64,000 nt of DNA. Origin: Haloarcula taiwanensis. Lineage in GTDB: Archaea; Halobacteriota; Halobacteria; Halobacteriales; Haloarculaceae. The DNA lies in contig CP019155.1 of NCBI GenBank assembly GCA_002844335.1, positions 461,234 through 525,233 of the forward strand, given 5' to 3'. The notes under the pieces were generated by a model, which did not search any database, was not told the origin of the DNA, and saw nothing but the letters and a program-made list of their open reading frames with translations. Both the position numbers and the translations under genes were made by a program. The stretch's first letter is position 1; every line of letters starts with the position of its first letter. Below, one piece after another: positions 34,269 through 43,342 of this stretch.

Positions 34269-35060
34269 CTATCCCTCGTCCGCTACAATCGCTGCCAGCT
34301 CTGAAAGGTCGGTCACGACGTGGTCGGCACGCACCTCACTCTCCGCCAAGTCCGCGGTACTGGTGACGCCAGTGAGTGGCAGTACCGTCTCCATTCCAGC
34401 CTGATTTCCCATCCTGATGTCTGTCTCGAGCCGGTCACCGATCATGAGGCAACGGTCGGGCTCTCCGCCGACCCGCTCCAGCGCCATCTGCAGGATGACG
34501 TTGGACGGTTTTCCAATCAACTGGTCCAACTCCTGCCCAGTCACTCCCTCTATCGCTCCGATCATCCCTGCAGCATCGGGAATCTCACCGTCATCTACAG
34601 GACACGTTCGATCCGGATTGGTCGCAACGAAGAGCGCGTCGTTCTCAGTGAGTGCGATTAGCGCATCCTGTAGCGTCTGGTAATCGAACCCGAAATCAAG
34701 TGATGCGATGACTGTGCCTGCTCGCTCTGGGTCAGTCGTCGTCTTCAATCCAGCGGCGCGCAACTCCGCGACCAGGGCGTCCTCGCCGATAACGTAAATC
34801 TCACGCTCCGGATACTGCGCGGATAGATAGTCCGCTGCTGCCGTGGCGGACGTGATTATGTCATCACTGCTGCACTCAATGCCCAGCGCGTTCAGCTTCT
34901 CACAGTATGTCTCTCGGCGGTCAATCGGTTTGTTCGTAACGAACAGGGTCGAAAGCCCCGCCTGACGCACTGCTTGGACCCCTTCGGCAGCGTTTTCAAC
35001 TAATGACTCCCCTCGATACACCGTTCCGTCGAGATCGATAATAGCACTGGTGTACGTCAT
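34269..35060 (-). CDS. HAD-IIA phosphatase (NagD/phosphoglycolate-phosphatase-like)
   Basis: The 263-residue protein is a class IIA HAD hydrolase: Asp9 and Asp11 in IIDLDGTVYRG, FVTNKP as motif II, GKPSNVILQMALE with the Lys of motif III, and GDRLETDIRMGNQAGMETVL as motif IV. The cap domain lies between residues 60 and 175. Members act on glycerol-1- or 3-phosphate, 4-nitrophenyl phosphate or phosphoglycolate. Lying convergent to the GDPD gene, it may dephosphorylate glycerol phosphate; that substrate is an inference from position. Confidence 0.88.
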   Translation of the reverse strand: MTYTSAIIDLDGTVYRGESLVENAAEGVQAVRQAGLSTLFVTNKPIDRRETYCEKLNALGIECSSDDIITSATAAADYLSAQYPEREIYVIGEDALVAELRAAGLKTTTDPERAGTVIASLDFGFDYQTLQDALIALTENDALFVATNPDRTCPVDDGEIPDAAGMIGAIEGVTGQELDQLIGKPSNVILQMALERVGGEPDRCLMIGDRLETDIRMGNQAGMETVLPLTGVTSTADLAESEVRADHVVTDLSELAAIVADEG

Positions 35061-35182
35061 CTAGAGATTCCCCGTTTCGAACAGTGACGCTTCGGCAGAC
35101 GCCGCTGCCGACGTATTCACAGGCGCTTCCTTTGCCGCAGGGACCCCGGCGGCCCTCGTACCATCCGGATAGCTCTGGCGGT

Positions 35183-36484
35183 TCATATCACTTGGAGGCT
35201 AATAACCACACCACCGATTCCGATCAGCGACAGGTAGAGCGACTTTCGCACTACCGGCGCTAACAGTGAGCGGTTGATACTCGTTGCAAACCCGATTTTC
35301 ACGAGGATACTGGAGAGGGTTCCGGCCAGTACGCCCTGTGCCGCTACCGCCGGCGATATCTGGCCAGTCGATGTCAGCGTCACTGCAGTCGTTGTCGTCG
35401 TGCCGCTCGAGACGATGCCGCTGAGGAAGCTCGTAATCAGGAAGCCAGCTGTTCCGAAGATACGCTGTGCGCCAGCGGTGAGAATCAAGACAGCAAGGAA
35501 GAGCACCCCGAATTTCAGCGCGTTCGCGCTACTAAACGGGGAGTCGAAATCCAGTTCCAGATCGCCCTCCCAGTTGCTATCGTAATATGCGAGTCCAACG
35601 CCACTGATGGCGATCAGGCCGAGGGGGAGTCCAACGCTGACAGCCGACTCGGGGACGAACGCAACGATGATCGCTAAATTCCGAACCGCCATCGCCGCAT
35701 CAGCTATCAGTATCGTTCCCACTGCAAGCTCTGTGATTCCCACGTTGTTCTTTGCACGGCCCGCGATTTCACCGATCACGGCGGTGGAGTTCACCAACCC
35801 ACCGAAGAAACCAGTGACAGCGATCCCCTTGCTGCCGTATCGTTGCATCACGATATAGTTGACAAACCCGATCCCACTGACTGCGATTACGAGCATCCAG
35901 ACCAGTTTCGGATCAATCGCATCCCACGGCCCGTACGTTCCACCGGGCAGGAGCGGATATACGACAAATGAGATGATCGCAAACTCACCGGCGCTGCGTA
36001 CTTCCTCTCGGGATAACTGGTTGGCAAACTCGTGTAGCTCCCTGCGAAGGACTAGCAGGAACGACGACGTTATCCCAATGATGACGCCGATCAGGACGTG
36101 ATTAGCACCAACCAAAATCCCGACCGCGTACGCGACGAGGAGCGAGGTCGACGTTGTCAGGGACAGGCCAGAGTCTAGCTCACCATCGTCGCCAGTCCAC
36201 TGTGCGACTATCCCCCGGACTCCAAGCAACCCTCCCTGTACGAGAACAAGCGCTCCGCCAGAAGCAAGTAGGATTGTCTCGTTGAGCGACATTGCGGCAG
36301 CCCCCACCAGGCTCGTCAGGGTAAACGTGCGGATTCCTGCGGATTTGTTGGCCCACTCTCGTTCGAGCCCGAGCAGCATTCCCAGCGCACCTGCGATAAA
36401 AAGGTGGAGTATCTCAGGATCGACAGTTATCCCCTCTATACCTCCGAAAACAGCCGTATTCGCGATTGCACTCATTACAGTCAT
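35183..36484 (-). CDS. MgtC/DUF4010-family membrane protein
   Basis: The protein has about 433 residues from the ATG at 36484 and roughly 12 membrane segments. The N-terminal part, FIAGALGMLLGLEREWANKSAGIRTFTLTSLVGA, is the MgtC/SapB signature; the rest is the DUF4010 domain. MgtC-type proteins are linked to magnesium and phosphate stress in bacteria. A longer frame uses a TTG at 36496; I prefer an ATG since a TATA stretch (ATTTTTATAT) is about 34 bases before it. It is divergent from the second PhnD gene, so the two might respond to the same signal. Confidence 0.85.
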   Translation of the reverse strand: MTVMSAIANTAVFGGIEGITVDPEILHLFIAGALGMLLGLEREWANKSAGIRTFTLTSLVGAAAMSLNETILLASGGALVLVQGGLLGVRGIVAQWTGDDGELDSGLSLTTSTSLLVAYAVGILVGANHVLIGVIIGITSSFLLVLRRELHEFANQLSREEVRSAGEFAIISFVVYPLLPGGTYGPWDAIDPKLVWMLVIAVSGIGFVNYIVMQRYGSKGIAVTGFFGGLVNSTAVIGEIAGRAKNNVGITELAVGTILIADAAMAVRNLAIIVAFVPESAVSVGLPLGLIAISGVGLAYYDSNWEGDLELDFDSPFSSANALKFGVLFLAVLILTAGAQRIFGTAGFLITSFLSGIVSSGTTTTTAVTLTSTGQISPAVAAQGVLAGTLSSILVKIGFATSINRSLLAPVVRKSLYLSLIGIGGVVISLQVI

Positions 36485-36496
36485 CTTAACTTTCAA

Positions 36497-36783
36497 GCGG
36501 TGGTTCCGTCATTTTTATATAGTCTATATACTACTATATTCTATATGGAGACAAATATACTGATGGGTAATAGGTGTTGGCCTTGAGTCTGGCCTGAATA
36601 TCGATATAGTCTCTGTGGAGACCGAAAGCGTCTCTCAATTAGCGGTTAGTACCTAATATCTGTCATACATTGTGTTTTGATATTGATTTTTCATACTACG
36701 TCATGTATGGCTGAAACTCGTTTTGAAGGCTATATCGTTTTGTCAGATTTAAACATAAATACTTTTTAACCCAGATTTCGCAT
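36497..36783. promoter_or_regulatory. AT-rich divergent promoter region (MgtC-like / second PhnD)
   Basis: This gap is among the most AT-rich of the window, with repeated TATA-like units at 36511-36545 and ATAAATACT at 36755-36763, the latter about 25 bases before the PhnD2 start. A GTCTCTGTGGAGAC palindrome at about 36610-36623 is a possible regulator site. Confidence 0.5.
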
Positions 36784-37962
36784 ATGTCTGCGTCGACAAT
36801 GAAACAGAACCCAGTTGACCGACGATCTGTGCTGAAAGTTGGCGCTACTGCGCTCGCAGCGGGCGTTGCAGGCTGTTCTCAGGAGAGTAGCCAGAACACC
36901 GAAGCATCTGGTGGAGATAGCACTGATAGCGGCGGCGGCTCCAGTAGCGGTGACGGTAGTTCCGGACAAAGTAACAACTATCCCGAGTTCGATCCGGCGA
37001 ACCCGGAGTTCCCGCAGCTGATGCAGACGCTCATCGAGGCAGGATTCGAGACGGGGTCCCTGCAGGACCTGAAGAACATGAAGGAACGCGAGTCCCCTCG
37101 CTACGGTGACCCCGTCCAGAGTACTCCCGACAATGAAGATGAGCTGATTGACCCGGACCGTATCGCGTTTGCGATGACGCCGACAGAGGATCCGGCAGTC
37201 TATCGGGATACCATGCAGCCGCTGATGGACAACATCGCCGAGGAAACGGGGAAATCAGTCAAGTACTTCCCCCTCAACTCGTACGCGTCACAGATTGAGG
37301 CGATGCGATCCGAACGCCTCCACGTCGCCGGGTTCTCCACTGGGCCAACGCCGTTTGCTGTGAATCTGGCTGGTGCTGTCCCGTTCTCACTCCAGATTTC
37401 GAAAGAGGGTGACTTCGGCTATCGGCTGTGGCTCGCCACACAGGCAGACAACGACGAAATCTCCTCGCTGGAGGATCTCAAGGGCAAGCGTGTCGCACAC
37501 GCTGAGCCGTCGTCCAACTCCGGGAACCTGGCTCCGCGTGCGCTGTTCTCGAACCAGGGTGTCACTCCGGGAGACGACTACGAAGTGAGTTACTCTGGCG
37601 GGCACGAACAGAGCATCCTCGGTGTGGCAAACGACGACTACGATGCTGCCCCGGTTTGTAGCACCTGTGTCACGCGTGTTGCCGAGGCGGACAACATTGA
37701 CCCGACGAATCTCAAAGTCGTGTGGGCCAGCAATCCGTTCCCCACAACGAGCTTCTGTTACCGCTACAACCTGAAACCAGAAATTCAGGAAGGTATCAGG
37801 GCGGCATTCCTCGATTACGACTACTCTGACACCAAGATCGCGGAGGTCTTCGGTGGTCGCGGAAAGTGGACGGAGATCGATTACGCCACAGTCTACGATA
37901 TCATCCTGCAGATTCAGGAGAATAACGAGATCAAGTACAACACCGATAACATCGAAGGCTAA
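36784..37962 (+). CDS. second PhnD-type substrate-binding lipoprotein
   Basis: The 392-residue protein has a Tat lipoprotein signal, DRRSVLKVGATALAAGVAGC, with the lipidated Cys near residue 31, followed by a Ser/Gly linker. The mature domain has IAFAMTPTEDPAVYRDTMQPLMDNIAEETG, typical of PhnD/PhnD-like binding proteins, GKRVAHAEPSSNSGNLAPRALF and FPTTSFCYRYNL. It heads a four-gene importer. This type also takes phosphite or other phosphorus compounds; with the GDPD and HAD genes beside it, an organophosphate is plausible. It is quite different in sequence from the PhnD at 19572. Confidence 0.87.
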   Translation: MSASTMKQNPVDRRSVLKVGATALAAGVAGCSQESSQNTEASGGDSTDSGGGSSSGDGSSGQSNNYPEFDPANPEFPQLMQTLIEAGFETGSLQDLKNMKERESPRYGDPVQSTPDNEDELIDPDRIAFAMTPTEDPAVYRDTMQPLMDNIAEETGKSVKYFPLNSYASQIEAMRSERLHVAGFSTGPTPFAVNLAGAVPFSLQISKEGDFGYRLWLATQADNDEISSLEDLKGKRVAHAEPSSNSGNLAPRALFSNQGVTPGDDYEVSYSGGHEQSILGVANDDYDAAPVCSTCVTRVAEADNIDPTNLKVVWASNPFPTTSFCYRYNLKPEIQEGIRAAFLDYDYSDTKIAEVFGGRGKWTEIDYATVYDIILQIQENNEIKYNTDNIEG

Positions 37963-37977
37963 GAAGAGACTCGAATA

Positions 37978-38793
37978 ATGCTCACTGTAGATAATTTGGA
38001 AAAAACGTACGACTCCGGTGATAAAGCACTCAAAGGTGTCTCATTCGAAGTCAGTGGAAACGAGATCGTGGCAATCATCGGGCCAAGCGGGGCCGGGAAA
38101 AGCACACTCGTTCGTAGTATCAACAGGCTGACCGAGCCAACTGGTGGGCACGTCTCACTCGACGATACAGAGGTCACTGGCCTGGACAAATCAGCCCTTC
38201 GCGACGTCCGTCGCGATATGGGTATGATCTTCCAAGAGTTCAATCTTGTAGAGCGCCTTACGGTCATGGAAAACATACTCTCCGGCCGCCTGGGCTATCT
38301 CAGCACGTGGAACGCGTTCCGGCGGAACTTCCCACCGGAGGACATCAGGCGCGCACGGGAGATTCTCAGTCGCGTGAATCTTGAAGGCGTCGAGAACAAC
38401 CGTGCAGATGAACTCTCTGGTGGCCAGCGACAGCGCGTTGGTATCGCCCGTGCCGTCATTCAGCGGCCGAAAATCCTGCTCGCTGACGAGCCGACGAGTG
38501 CGCTGGACCCCGACACCTCCCGAGAGGTCATGAGCCTCCTGACGGACATCGCTCATGAAGACGATATCCCCATCATCATCAACATCCACGAAGTCGATCT
38601 AGCGGTCGACTACGCGGACCGCATCATCGGTCTCAGTGACGGTGAAATCGTCTTTAACGGCCCGCCCGACGATCTGGATCAGGCAGCCAGAGACGAAATC
38701 TATCGCGGTGGTGAATCCATTGCGGACCGCGAAGAGCCGAGTGCCAGTAGCAGCACCGACTCTGACGACGTTATTGCCGAGCGAGGTGACTAA
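37978..38793 (+). CDS. phnC: PhnC-type ATP-binding protein of the second importer
   Basis: The 271-residue ATPase has Walker [10 protein letters not shown] near 36-44, [14 protein letters not shown] as Q-loop, signature LSGGQRQR, Walker [14 protein letters not shown] and the [18 protein letters not shown] region. The [18 protein letters not shown] stretch after the Q-loop is typical of PhnC. It starts 15 bases after the binding-protein stop. The tail of about 30 residues is acidic and Ser-rich. It is a paralogue of the PhnC at 18745 with the same role for the second importer. Confidence 0.92.
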   Translation: MLTVDNLEKTYDSGDKALKGVSFEVSGNEIVAIIGPSGAGKSTLVRSINRLTEPTGGHVSLDDTEVTGLDKSALRDVRRDMGMIFQEFNLVERLTVMENILSGRLGYLSTWNAFRRNFPPEDIRRAREILSRVNLEGVENNRADELSGGQRQRVGIARAVIQRPKILLADEPTSALDPDTSREVMSLLTDIAHEDDIPIIINIHEVDLAVDYADRIIGLSDGEIVFNGPPDDLDQAARDEIYRGGESIADREEPSASSSTDSDDVIAERGD

Positions 38794-38798
38794 TCAAC

Positions 38799-39614
38799 AT
38801 GGCTGCTGAATCTGGATCGGCTGTTGAAGGATCCTGGGAGCGACCCACAGTCTTCTACAACAAGAAAGTCAAGTATCTCATCTACGGGCTTATCTTGTTG
38901 TTCTTCGCGTATAGCTTCTGGAACCTCCGGATTTCCCCCAGCCGATTTATGCGAGGGATCGGAGCCGGTGTCGAGCTCGTCTCGAGCATGCTCCCACCAG
39001 CGTACACTCCGTCGCAGCGGGAACTCCTCATACAGGGAATCGTCGAGAGCATTGTGATGACGATTGTCGCCACGACAATGGGAATCATCGTCAGCGTGCC
39101 GGTCGCTGTCATGTCTTCCAACAACCTCTCGCCGAAGCCAGTCTACTACGTCGGCCGCAGCATCGTCGCCGTCACGCGCTCGCTTCACGAACTCATCGTC
39201 GCGATCATTATGGTCAAAGCGGTCGGGTTCGGTCCGCTCGCTGGTGTCCTTGCGCTCGCGTTCAAAACCATCGGATTCTTCGCGAAGCTCCTCGCAGAGG
39301 AAATCGAGGACATCGACCGCGGACAGATGGAGGCGATCACCGCGGTCGGCGGGACACCCGTCCAGACGTATCTCTACGGCGTGCTCCCACAGGTAATGCC
39401 CCGGATTGTCGGGCTGTCGATTTACCGGCTCGACATCAATCTCCGTCACAGCACCGTCGTTGGGATTGTCGGAGCGGGTGGTATCGGGATCACACTGCTG
39501 AACTCCTTCGATAAGTACGATTACCAGTTCAGTATGGCGATTATCGCCGTCATCGTCGCGATTGTCATGGTCGGTGAAGGCGTCAGCGCTCTCGTCCGGA
39601 GGCGGATCCAATAA
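38799..39614 (+). CDS. phnE: PhnE-type permease 1 of the second importer
   Basis: The 271-residue permease has a short charged N-terminus, an early helix (LIYGLILLFFAYSFW) and a transport domain with EEIEDIDRGQMEAITAVGGTPVQTYLYGVLPQVMP, the PhnE coupling loop. It is shorter than the PhnE at 17726 and of ordinary length for the family. Its stop shares one base with the start of the second permease gene, so the two are translationally coupled and probably form a heterodimer. Confidence 0.92.
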   Translation: MAAESGSAVEGSWERPTVFYNKKVKYLIYGLILLFFAYSFWNLRISPSRFMRGIGAGVELVSSMLPPAYTPSQRELLIQGIVESIVMTIVATTMGIIVSVPVAVMSSNNLSPKPVYYVGRSIVAVTRSLHELIVAIIMVKAVGFGPLAGVLALAFKTIGFFAKLLAEEIEDIDRGQMEAITAVGGTPVQTYLYGVLPQVMPRIVGLSIYRLDINLRHSTVVGIVGAGGIGITLLNSFDKYDYQFSMAIIAVIVAIVMVGEGVSALVRRRIQ

Positions 39615-40408
39615 TGTCAAACAGCACTGACTCCTGGAGCCGGTTCGATCGCCGTGAGCGATTGCTCCGGTTCTTTGGACTACTGGCTGGGCTTGTCATC
39701 CTCGTCGCAGCCTGGCGTGCCATGGAAGTGAATTACGGCTACGCCGTGACTGCTCCGCGCGAACTGGCTGACCTCTTCGGCCGGATGTATCCTCCCAATG
39801 TGGGATACTCCCGGAAAATTGTCGGGCCGCTCCTCGAGACCATCAATATCTCCATCCTCGGCACGGCACTGGCCATCGTGATGGCGATTCCGGTCGCGTT
39901 CCTCGGCGCCAGCAACACGACGCCCAACAAGCCGGCGTACCTGCTGGGTAAGTTCATCATCTCGTTTACCCGTTCGGTCAACGTCATCATCTGGGCGCTG
40001 ATCTTCGTGGTTATCTTCGGCCCGGGAGCCCTCGCTGGCGTGCTTGCGATTTCGATCAGGTCGATCGGGTTCACTGCAAAGCTAATCGCAGAGGCCATCG
40101 AAGAGATCGACCGCGGGTCTGTCGAGGCGATCACAGCAGCTGGGGCATCGTCCGTTGATGTACTCATCTACAGTATCGTTCCACAGATCAAGCCGGCGTT
40201 CATCAGCGTCGCGACGCTTCGATGGGATATCAACGTCAGAGCGTCGACGATCATCGGATTCGTCGGTGCAGGCGGGATCGGCGTCCCACTACAAACAGAG
40301 ATCAATTACTTCAATTGGGAAGCAGTCCTGACGATACTCATCTCGATTCTGGGCCTTGTGCTCATCAGTGAAGCCATCTCAGCCTATCTGCGCAAGAAAG
40401 TGATGTAG
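39614..40408 (+). CDS. phnE: PhnE-type permease 2 of the second importer
   Basis: The 264-residue permease has the EAIEEIDRGSVEAITAAGASSVDVLIYSIVPQIKP coupling loop and the GFVGAGGIGVPLQTEINYF segment near its end. It is similar to the preceding permease along its whole length, pointing to an old duplication. It is the last gene of the importer; the DNA after it is AT-rich and contains a repeat copy. Confidence 0.92.
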   Translation: MSNSTDSWSRFDRRERLLRFFGLLAGLVILVAAWRAMEVNYGYAVTAPRELADLFGRMYPPNVGYSRKIVGPLLETINISILGTALAIVMAIPVAFLGASNTTPNKPAYLLGKFIISFTRSVNVIIWALIFVVIFGPGALAGVLAISIRSIGFTAKLIAEAIEEIDRGSVEAITAAGASSVDVLIYSIVPQIKPAFISVATLRWDINVRASTIIGFVGAGGIGVPLQTEINYFNWEAVLTILISILGLVLISEAISAYLRKKVM

Positions 40409-40929
40409 GCGTTCGCATCTCGCGTCGCCTATTATTTGCCACACTATTAGATAATACTATAAACAATATATCAGAAACTTTATATATCTAGAGTATATAT
40501 AGCCAGTGGGGCCAACGCCAGTGTCTGCCAACCTGGTTTTCCCCTTCTCCGTTTTACGAGTCGCCATCAACGGAGACAGCGCCGCGTGAATTTACTCCGA
40601 GAGCTTCGTGGATGACTGGCCGATTTAGCGATATAATACGCCGGCCAAAACGCACGAATAACGAGCCCACAACAGTTATTTAGAATCCAACAGTAGCCTT
40701 GGTTCGTTGATACAGGGCAGCTCTTCGAAGTGGTTCCTGGCACTCATGATGCTTGAAGCGATGTGTAGCCGCTAGTTGACTCTGTCAGACACGGGCTTTC
40801 GAACCCTGCCAGTATGCTCACACCGATTCGTGGCCGCTTCGCTACTGGGGGAAGCGGTGTAACACGGGAGAACTTCCAAAAACCCGTCACGAGGACCAGC
40901 AACGACTCAGGAGTAGTCAGCAAACGAAT
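40409..40929. other. intergenic stretch downstream of the second PhnE pair
   Basis: The first 90 bases are strongly AT-rich (about 40446-40502). No gene is visible. Toward the end the sequence ACCAGCAACGACTCAGG resembles a part of repeat copy C, but it is short. Confidence 0.4.
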
Positions 40930-41058
40930 GGTGGGCAGCCGGGGGGAGTGGCGTGCACGCACCACCCAAAGTCGTCATCCACGACGACAGGTTCTGGACT
41001 CGGGCCAATCGATGAACTGGATTGGACTCAAGGGGAGATGGAGCGAGGACCAGAACCC
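40930..41058 (+). repeat. copy B of a ~130-nt structured repeat
   Basis: It aligns to copy A without large gaps: GGTGGGCAGCC at the start, AAGTCGTCATCCACGAC at 40969-40985, GGTTCTGGAC at 40990-40999, GGAGCG near 41040 and GGACCAGAACCC at 41047-41058. The 5' arm GGTGG pairs with CCACC at 40962-40966, and GGTTCTGG pairs with CCAGAACC. The hairpin layout matches copies A and C. Confidence 0.72.
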
Positions 41059-41149
41059 ACCTAACAATATACAGTTGGTAACAAAAACAGTTGTGATATC
41101 TGCGTTCCGTCTGTCGGTTCTGGGATGACTGTACGGCCGGCATCGTTCC

Positions 41150-41659
41150 CTATTCCGGGAAATAAAAATCGGATTTCGACCGTCTGTGCGGGGACGTGTC
41201 CCTGAGTTTGGCGATTTTAGACGGATTGCAGTTTCGGACGATGACGACGTCGTAGGCGTCGTCCGAGGCAATCGATCCGCCGACACTGCTGATGCTCGTG
41301 ACGAGGTGGCCGGCGTTTTCGCTCCCGATAAAGACCATTGACGCGTCTTCTCTCTTGGCCATCTTGCGGATGGCTTTCGCCACCGACCCGGCCGGCGCGT
41401 ACCGATCCACGACTGTATGTCGGAAATCGGAAGCCGGACACAGGTCTATCACCTGCTCGTGCAGTGAGGAGACAACTGTCTCCAAGTCGAATTCTTCGTT
41501 CGGCCCGATCCAGTCGTGTTCCCGAGCGTACTCCGCATTCCCGTTCCGGACGACACTGACGGCCAGCACCTCCTCTTCGAAGACGTTGCCGAACTCCGTC
41601 GCCCGAACGAGTGCTGCCTCGGCTAATTCAGAGCCGTCGAACGGCACAACGAGGGTCAT
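41150..41659 (-). CDS. universal stress protein, UspA family (single domain)
   Basis: The 169-residue protein begins MTLVVPFDGSELAEAALVRATEF, the UspA opening, and ends with the fold's last strands (DASMVFIGSENAGHLVTSIS, DVVIVRNCNPS). The usual G-X2-G-X9-GS ATP-binding motif is only partly kept, so nucleotide binding is doubtful. I used the ATG at 41659 instead of the frame opening at 41725 because the family starts there. It is transcribed alone. It is probably a cytosolic stress-response protein. Confidence 0.85.
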   Translation of the reverse strand: MTLVVPFDGSELAEAALVRATEFGNVFEEEVLAVSVVRNGNAEYAREHDWIGPNEEFDLETVVSSLHEQVIDLCPASDFRHTVVDRYAPAGSVAKAIRKMAKREDASMVFIGSENAGHLVTSISSVGGSIASDDAYDVVIVRNCNPSKIAKLRDTSPHRRSKSDFYFPE

Positions 41660-42050
41660 ATACCGACTATTAGACAAGCAGACAAGTAACACCGCATCCA
41701 TTCTTACACAGCGGGAAACCAGCATCAGGCTCTATGAGCCAGCACCCCCCGAGAGCCGAGGGGGCCGCGCACAGCACAGGGCCTATAGCTGTCGAGAGCG
41801 GTGGCGATGAACAGGCTGCCCATCGACTCGCCGGAAACGATAATAGACAGAGAATCGGCTGGTTCATCGACAAGCTCGTGAGACACAGTCCTTTTCAGCG
41901 CCTGTCGCATGAGAGGCTTCTATTCTGACAGTATTGCGGTCAAATACCAGTCCTGTGAGACGCTACTGAAGCTCCGACCGTACCTCGACTTGTAGCAATA
42001 CCAGTGGTGGTATCGCAGTGAGTCGGATTATTAATAGTAGACGACACTAA
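41660..42050. other. intergenic stretch, nothing firm
   Basis: About 390 bases. Short frames on both strands between 41725 and 41928 have plausible residues but no family match and no promoter I can support. GATTATTAATAG at about 42025-42037 is likely the TATA element of the FtsZ-like gene. Confidence 0.45.
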
Positions 42051-43166
42051 ATGCGACGTATGCGAGTCGCGGCAGTTGGTATCGGTGGCGCTGGAGGCCG
42101 GATCGTTGAGCGACTGTGGCAGGACAACGAACGCCGCGAAGGACCATATCTCGGCGCAGCCTGTGCCCTCGACACGGACACCGAAGCGCTCGGCGAACTC
42201 GATGGACTCCCGTCCGACCGGCGGCATGCCTTCGGGCTCTCCGAAACAACTGGGACCGGAACGAACGGGGACCGAGCGAGCGGTATCGCCGCTATCGAAG
42301 ACGAACGGCTCGAGATTCGCCGGGCGATAGACGAACTGATAACGAGTGATATCGACGCTATCGTCCTCGTGGCCGGGCTTGCAGGCGGGACTGGCAGCGG
42401 TGCCACAGCCCACGTCGCCCACGCGCTCAGAGAGGTTTACTCGCTCCCACTCTACTGTTTAGCGGTGTTACCAGCCGGCAGGGACGACGACGCAGCCGCG
42501 AACACGATGCAGGCACTCCAGGCGCTGGAATCGCCTGTCGACGGACAGATACTGTTCGACAACGAAGCGTGGCTCGGAAGCGGCCAGACGGTCGATGAGA
42601 CCTCCGAGACACTGAACGAAACCGTTGTGGCGCGGCTCGGGGCGCTATTCGCCGCAGGTGAGGCGACGGCATCCGACACCGTCGGTCAGAGTGTCGTTGA
42701 CGCTAGCGAGATTATCAATACCCTCTCAGACTCTGGTTTCACAACACTTGGCTACGCCAGTCAGGACCTGCAGGCGGATAGCGGGGACGGAGACGGGACA
42801 GTTATAGGCCAGCTCAAAAACCGCTTTCTCGGGGACAACTCGGACGATGTTGACGAAATAGAGGCATACAACGCCGTCGAGACGACACTCCGCCGAGCGG
42901 TACGTGGCAAACTAACGATCCAGTGCGAGGTGGCGTCCGCCGATAAAGCCCTAGCTGTGTTTGCCGGGCCGCCCGCGTGGCTGCTCCGGGAAGCCGTTAC
43001 CGACGGGCGGCGATGGCTTACCGAGGAACTCCAGTCGCCGGAGGTCCGGAGTGGCGACATGCCCACGCCCGACCGAAACACGCTGTCGGTTTTAGTCGTA
43101 CTTAGCGGCGTCACAGAACTGCCGCGGCTGGTGGAACTGAAAAAGTTAGCCGAACAATCGACATAA
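42051..43166 (+). CDS. haloarchaeal tubulin/FtsZ-family protein
   Basis: The 371-residue protein has an FtsZ-like nucleotide-binding half: VAAVGIGGAGGRIVERLW at the N-terminus and GLAGGTGSGATAHVAHAL near residue 109-125, the tubulin signature. It lacks clear similarity to canonical FtsZ or CetZ outside this half and belongs to a separate haloarchaeal group. Residues such as GYASQDLQAD and the region after 270 (AVETTLRRAVRGKL) are shared by that group. It probably binds GTP and may act in cell division or shape; direct evidence is lacking. ATGs at 42051 and 42060 are both possible. Confidence 0.85.
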   Translation: MRRMRVAAVGIGGAGGRIVERLWQDNERREGPYLGAACALDTDTEALGELDGLPSDRRHAFGLSETTGTGTNGDRASGIAAIEDERLEIRRAIDELITSDIDAIVLVAGLAGGTGSGATAHVAHALREVYSLPLYCLAVLPAGRDDDAAANTMQALQALESPVDGQILFDNEAWLGSGQTVDETSETLNETVVARLGALFAAGEATASDTVGQSVVDASEIINTLSDSGFTTLGYASQDLQADSGDGDGTVIGQLKNRFLGDNSDDVDEIEAYNAVETTLRRAVRGKLTIQCEVASADKALAVFAGPPAWLLREAVTDGRRWLTEELQSPEVRSGDMPTPDRNTLSVLVVLSGVTELPRLVELKKLAEQST

Positions 43167-43342
43167 CGACCTCTGATTGGAACAGCTGGCGGACGCCGCG
43201 GTCGAAGCTACGTTGCTTTGGAGCAGTGAATCTCATCCAGCAACGAGGACGGTCTCACCGAGGCGGCCGGGAACGGAAGCACATTACCGAGAAGTCACAA
43301 GCGAAATCGATTTCCATACGTCACTGGAATCGGCTTTGAGCG

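Noticed and set aside
41725..41928. Two antisense short frames between the UspA and FtsZ-like genes
   Set aside because: Neither has a promoter or a family match, and they exclude each other.
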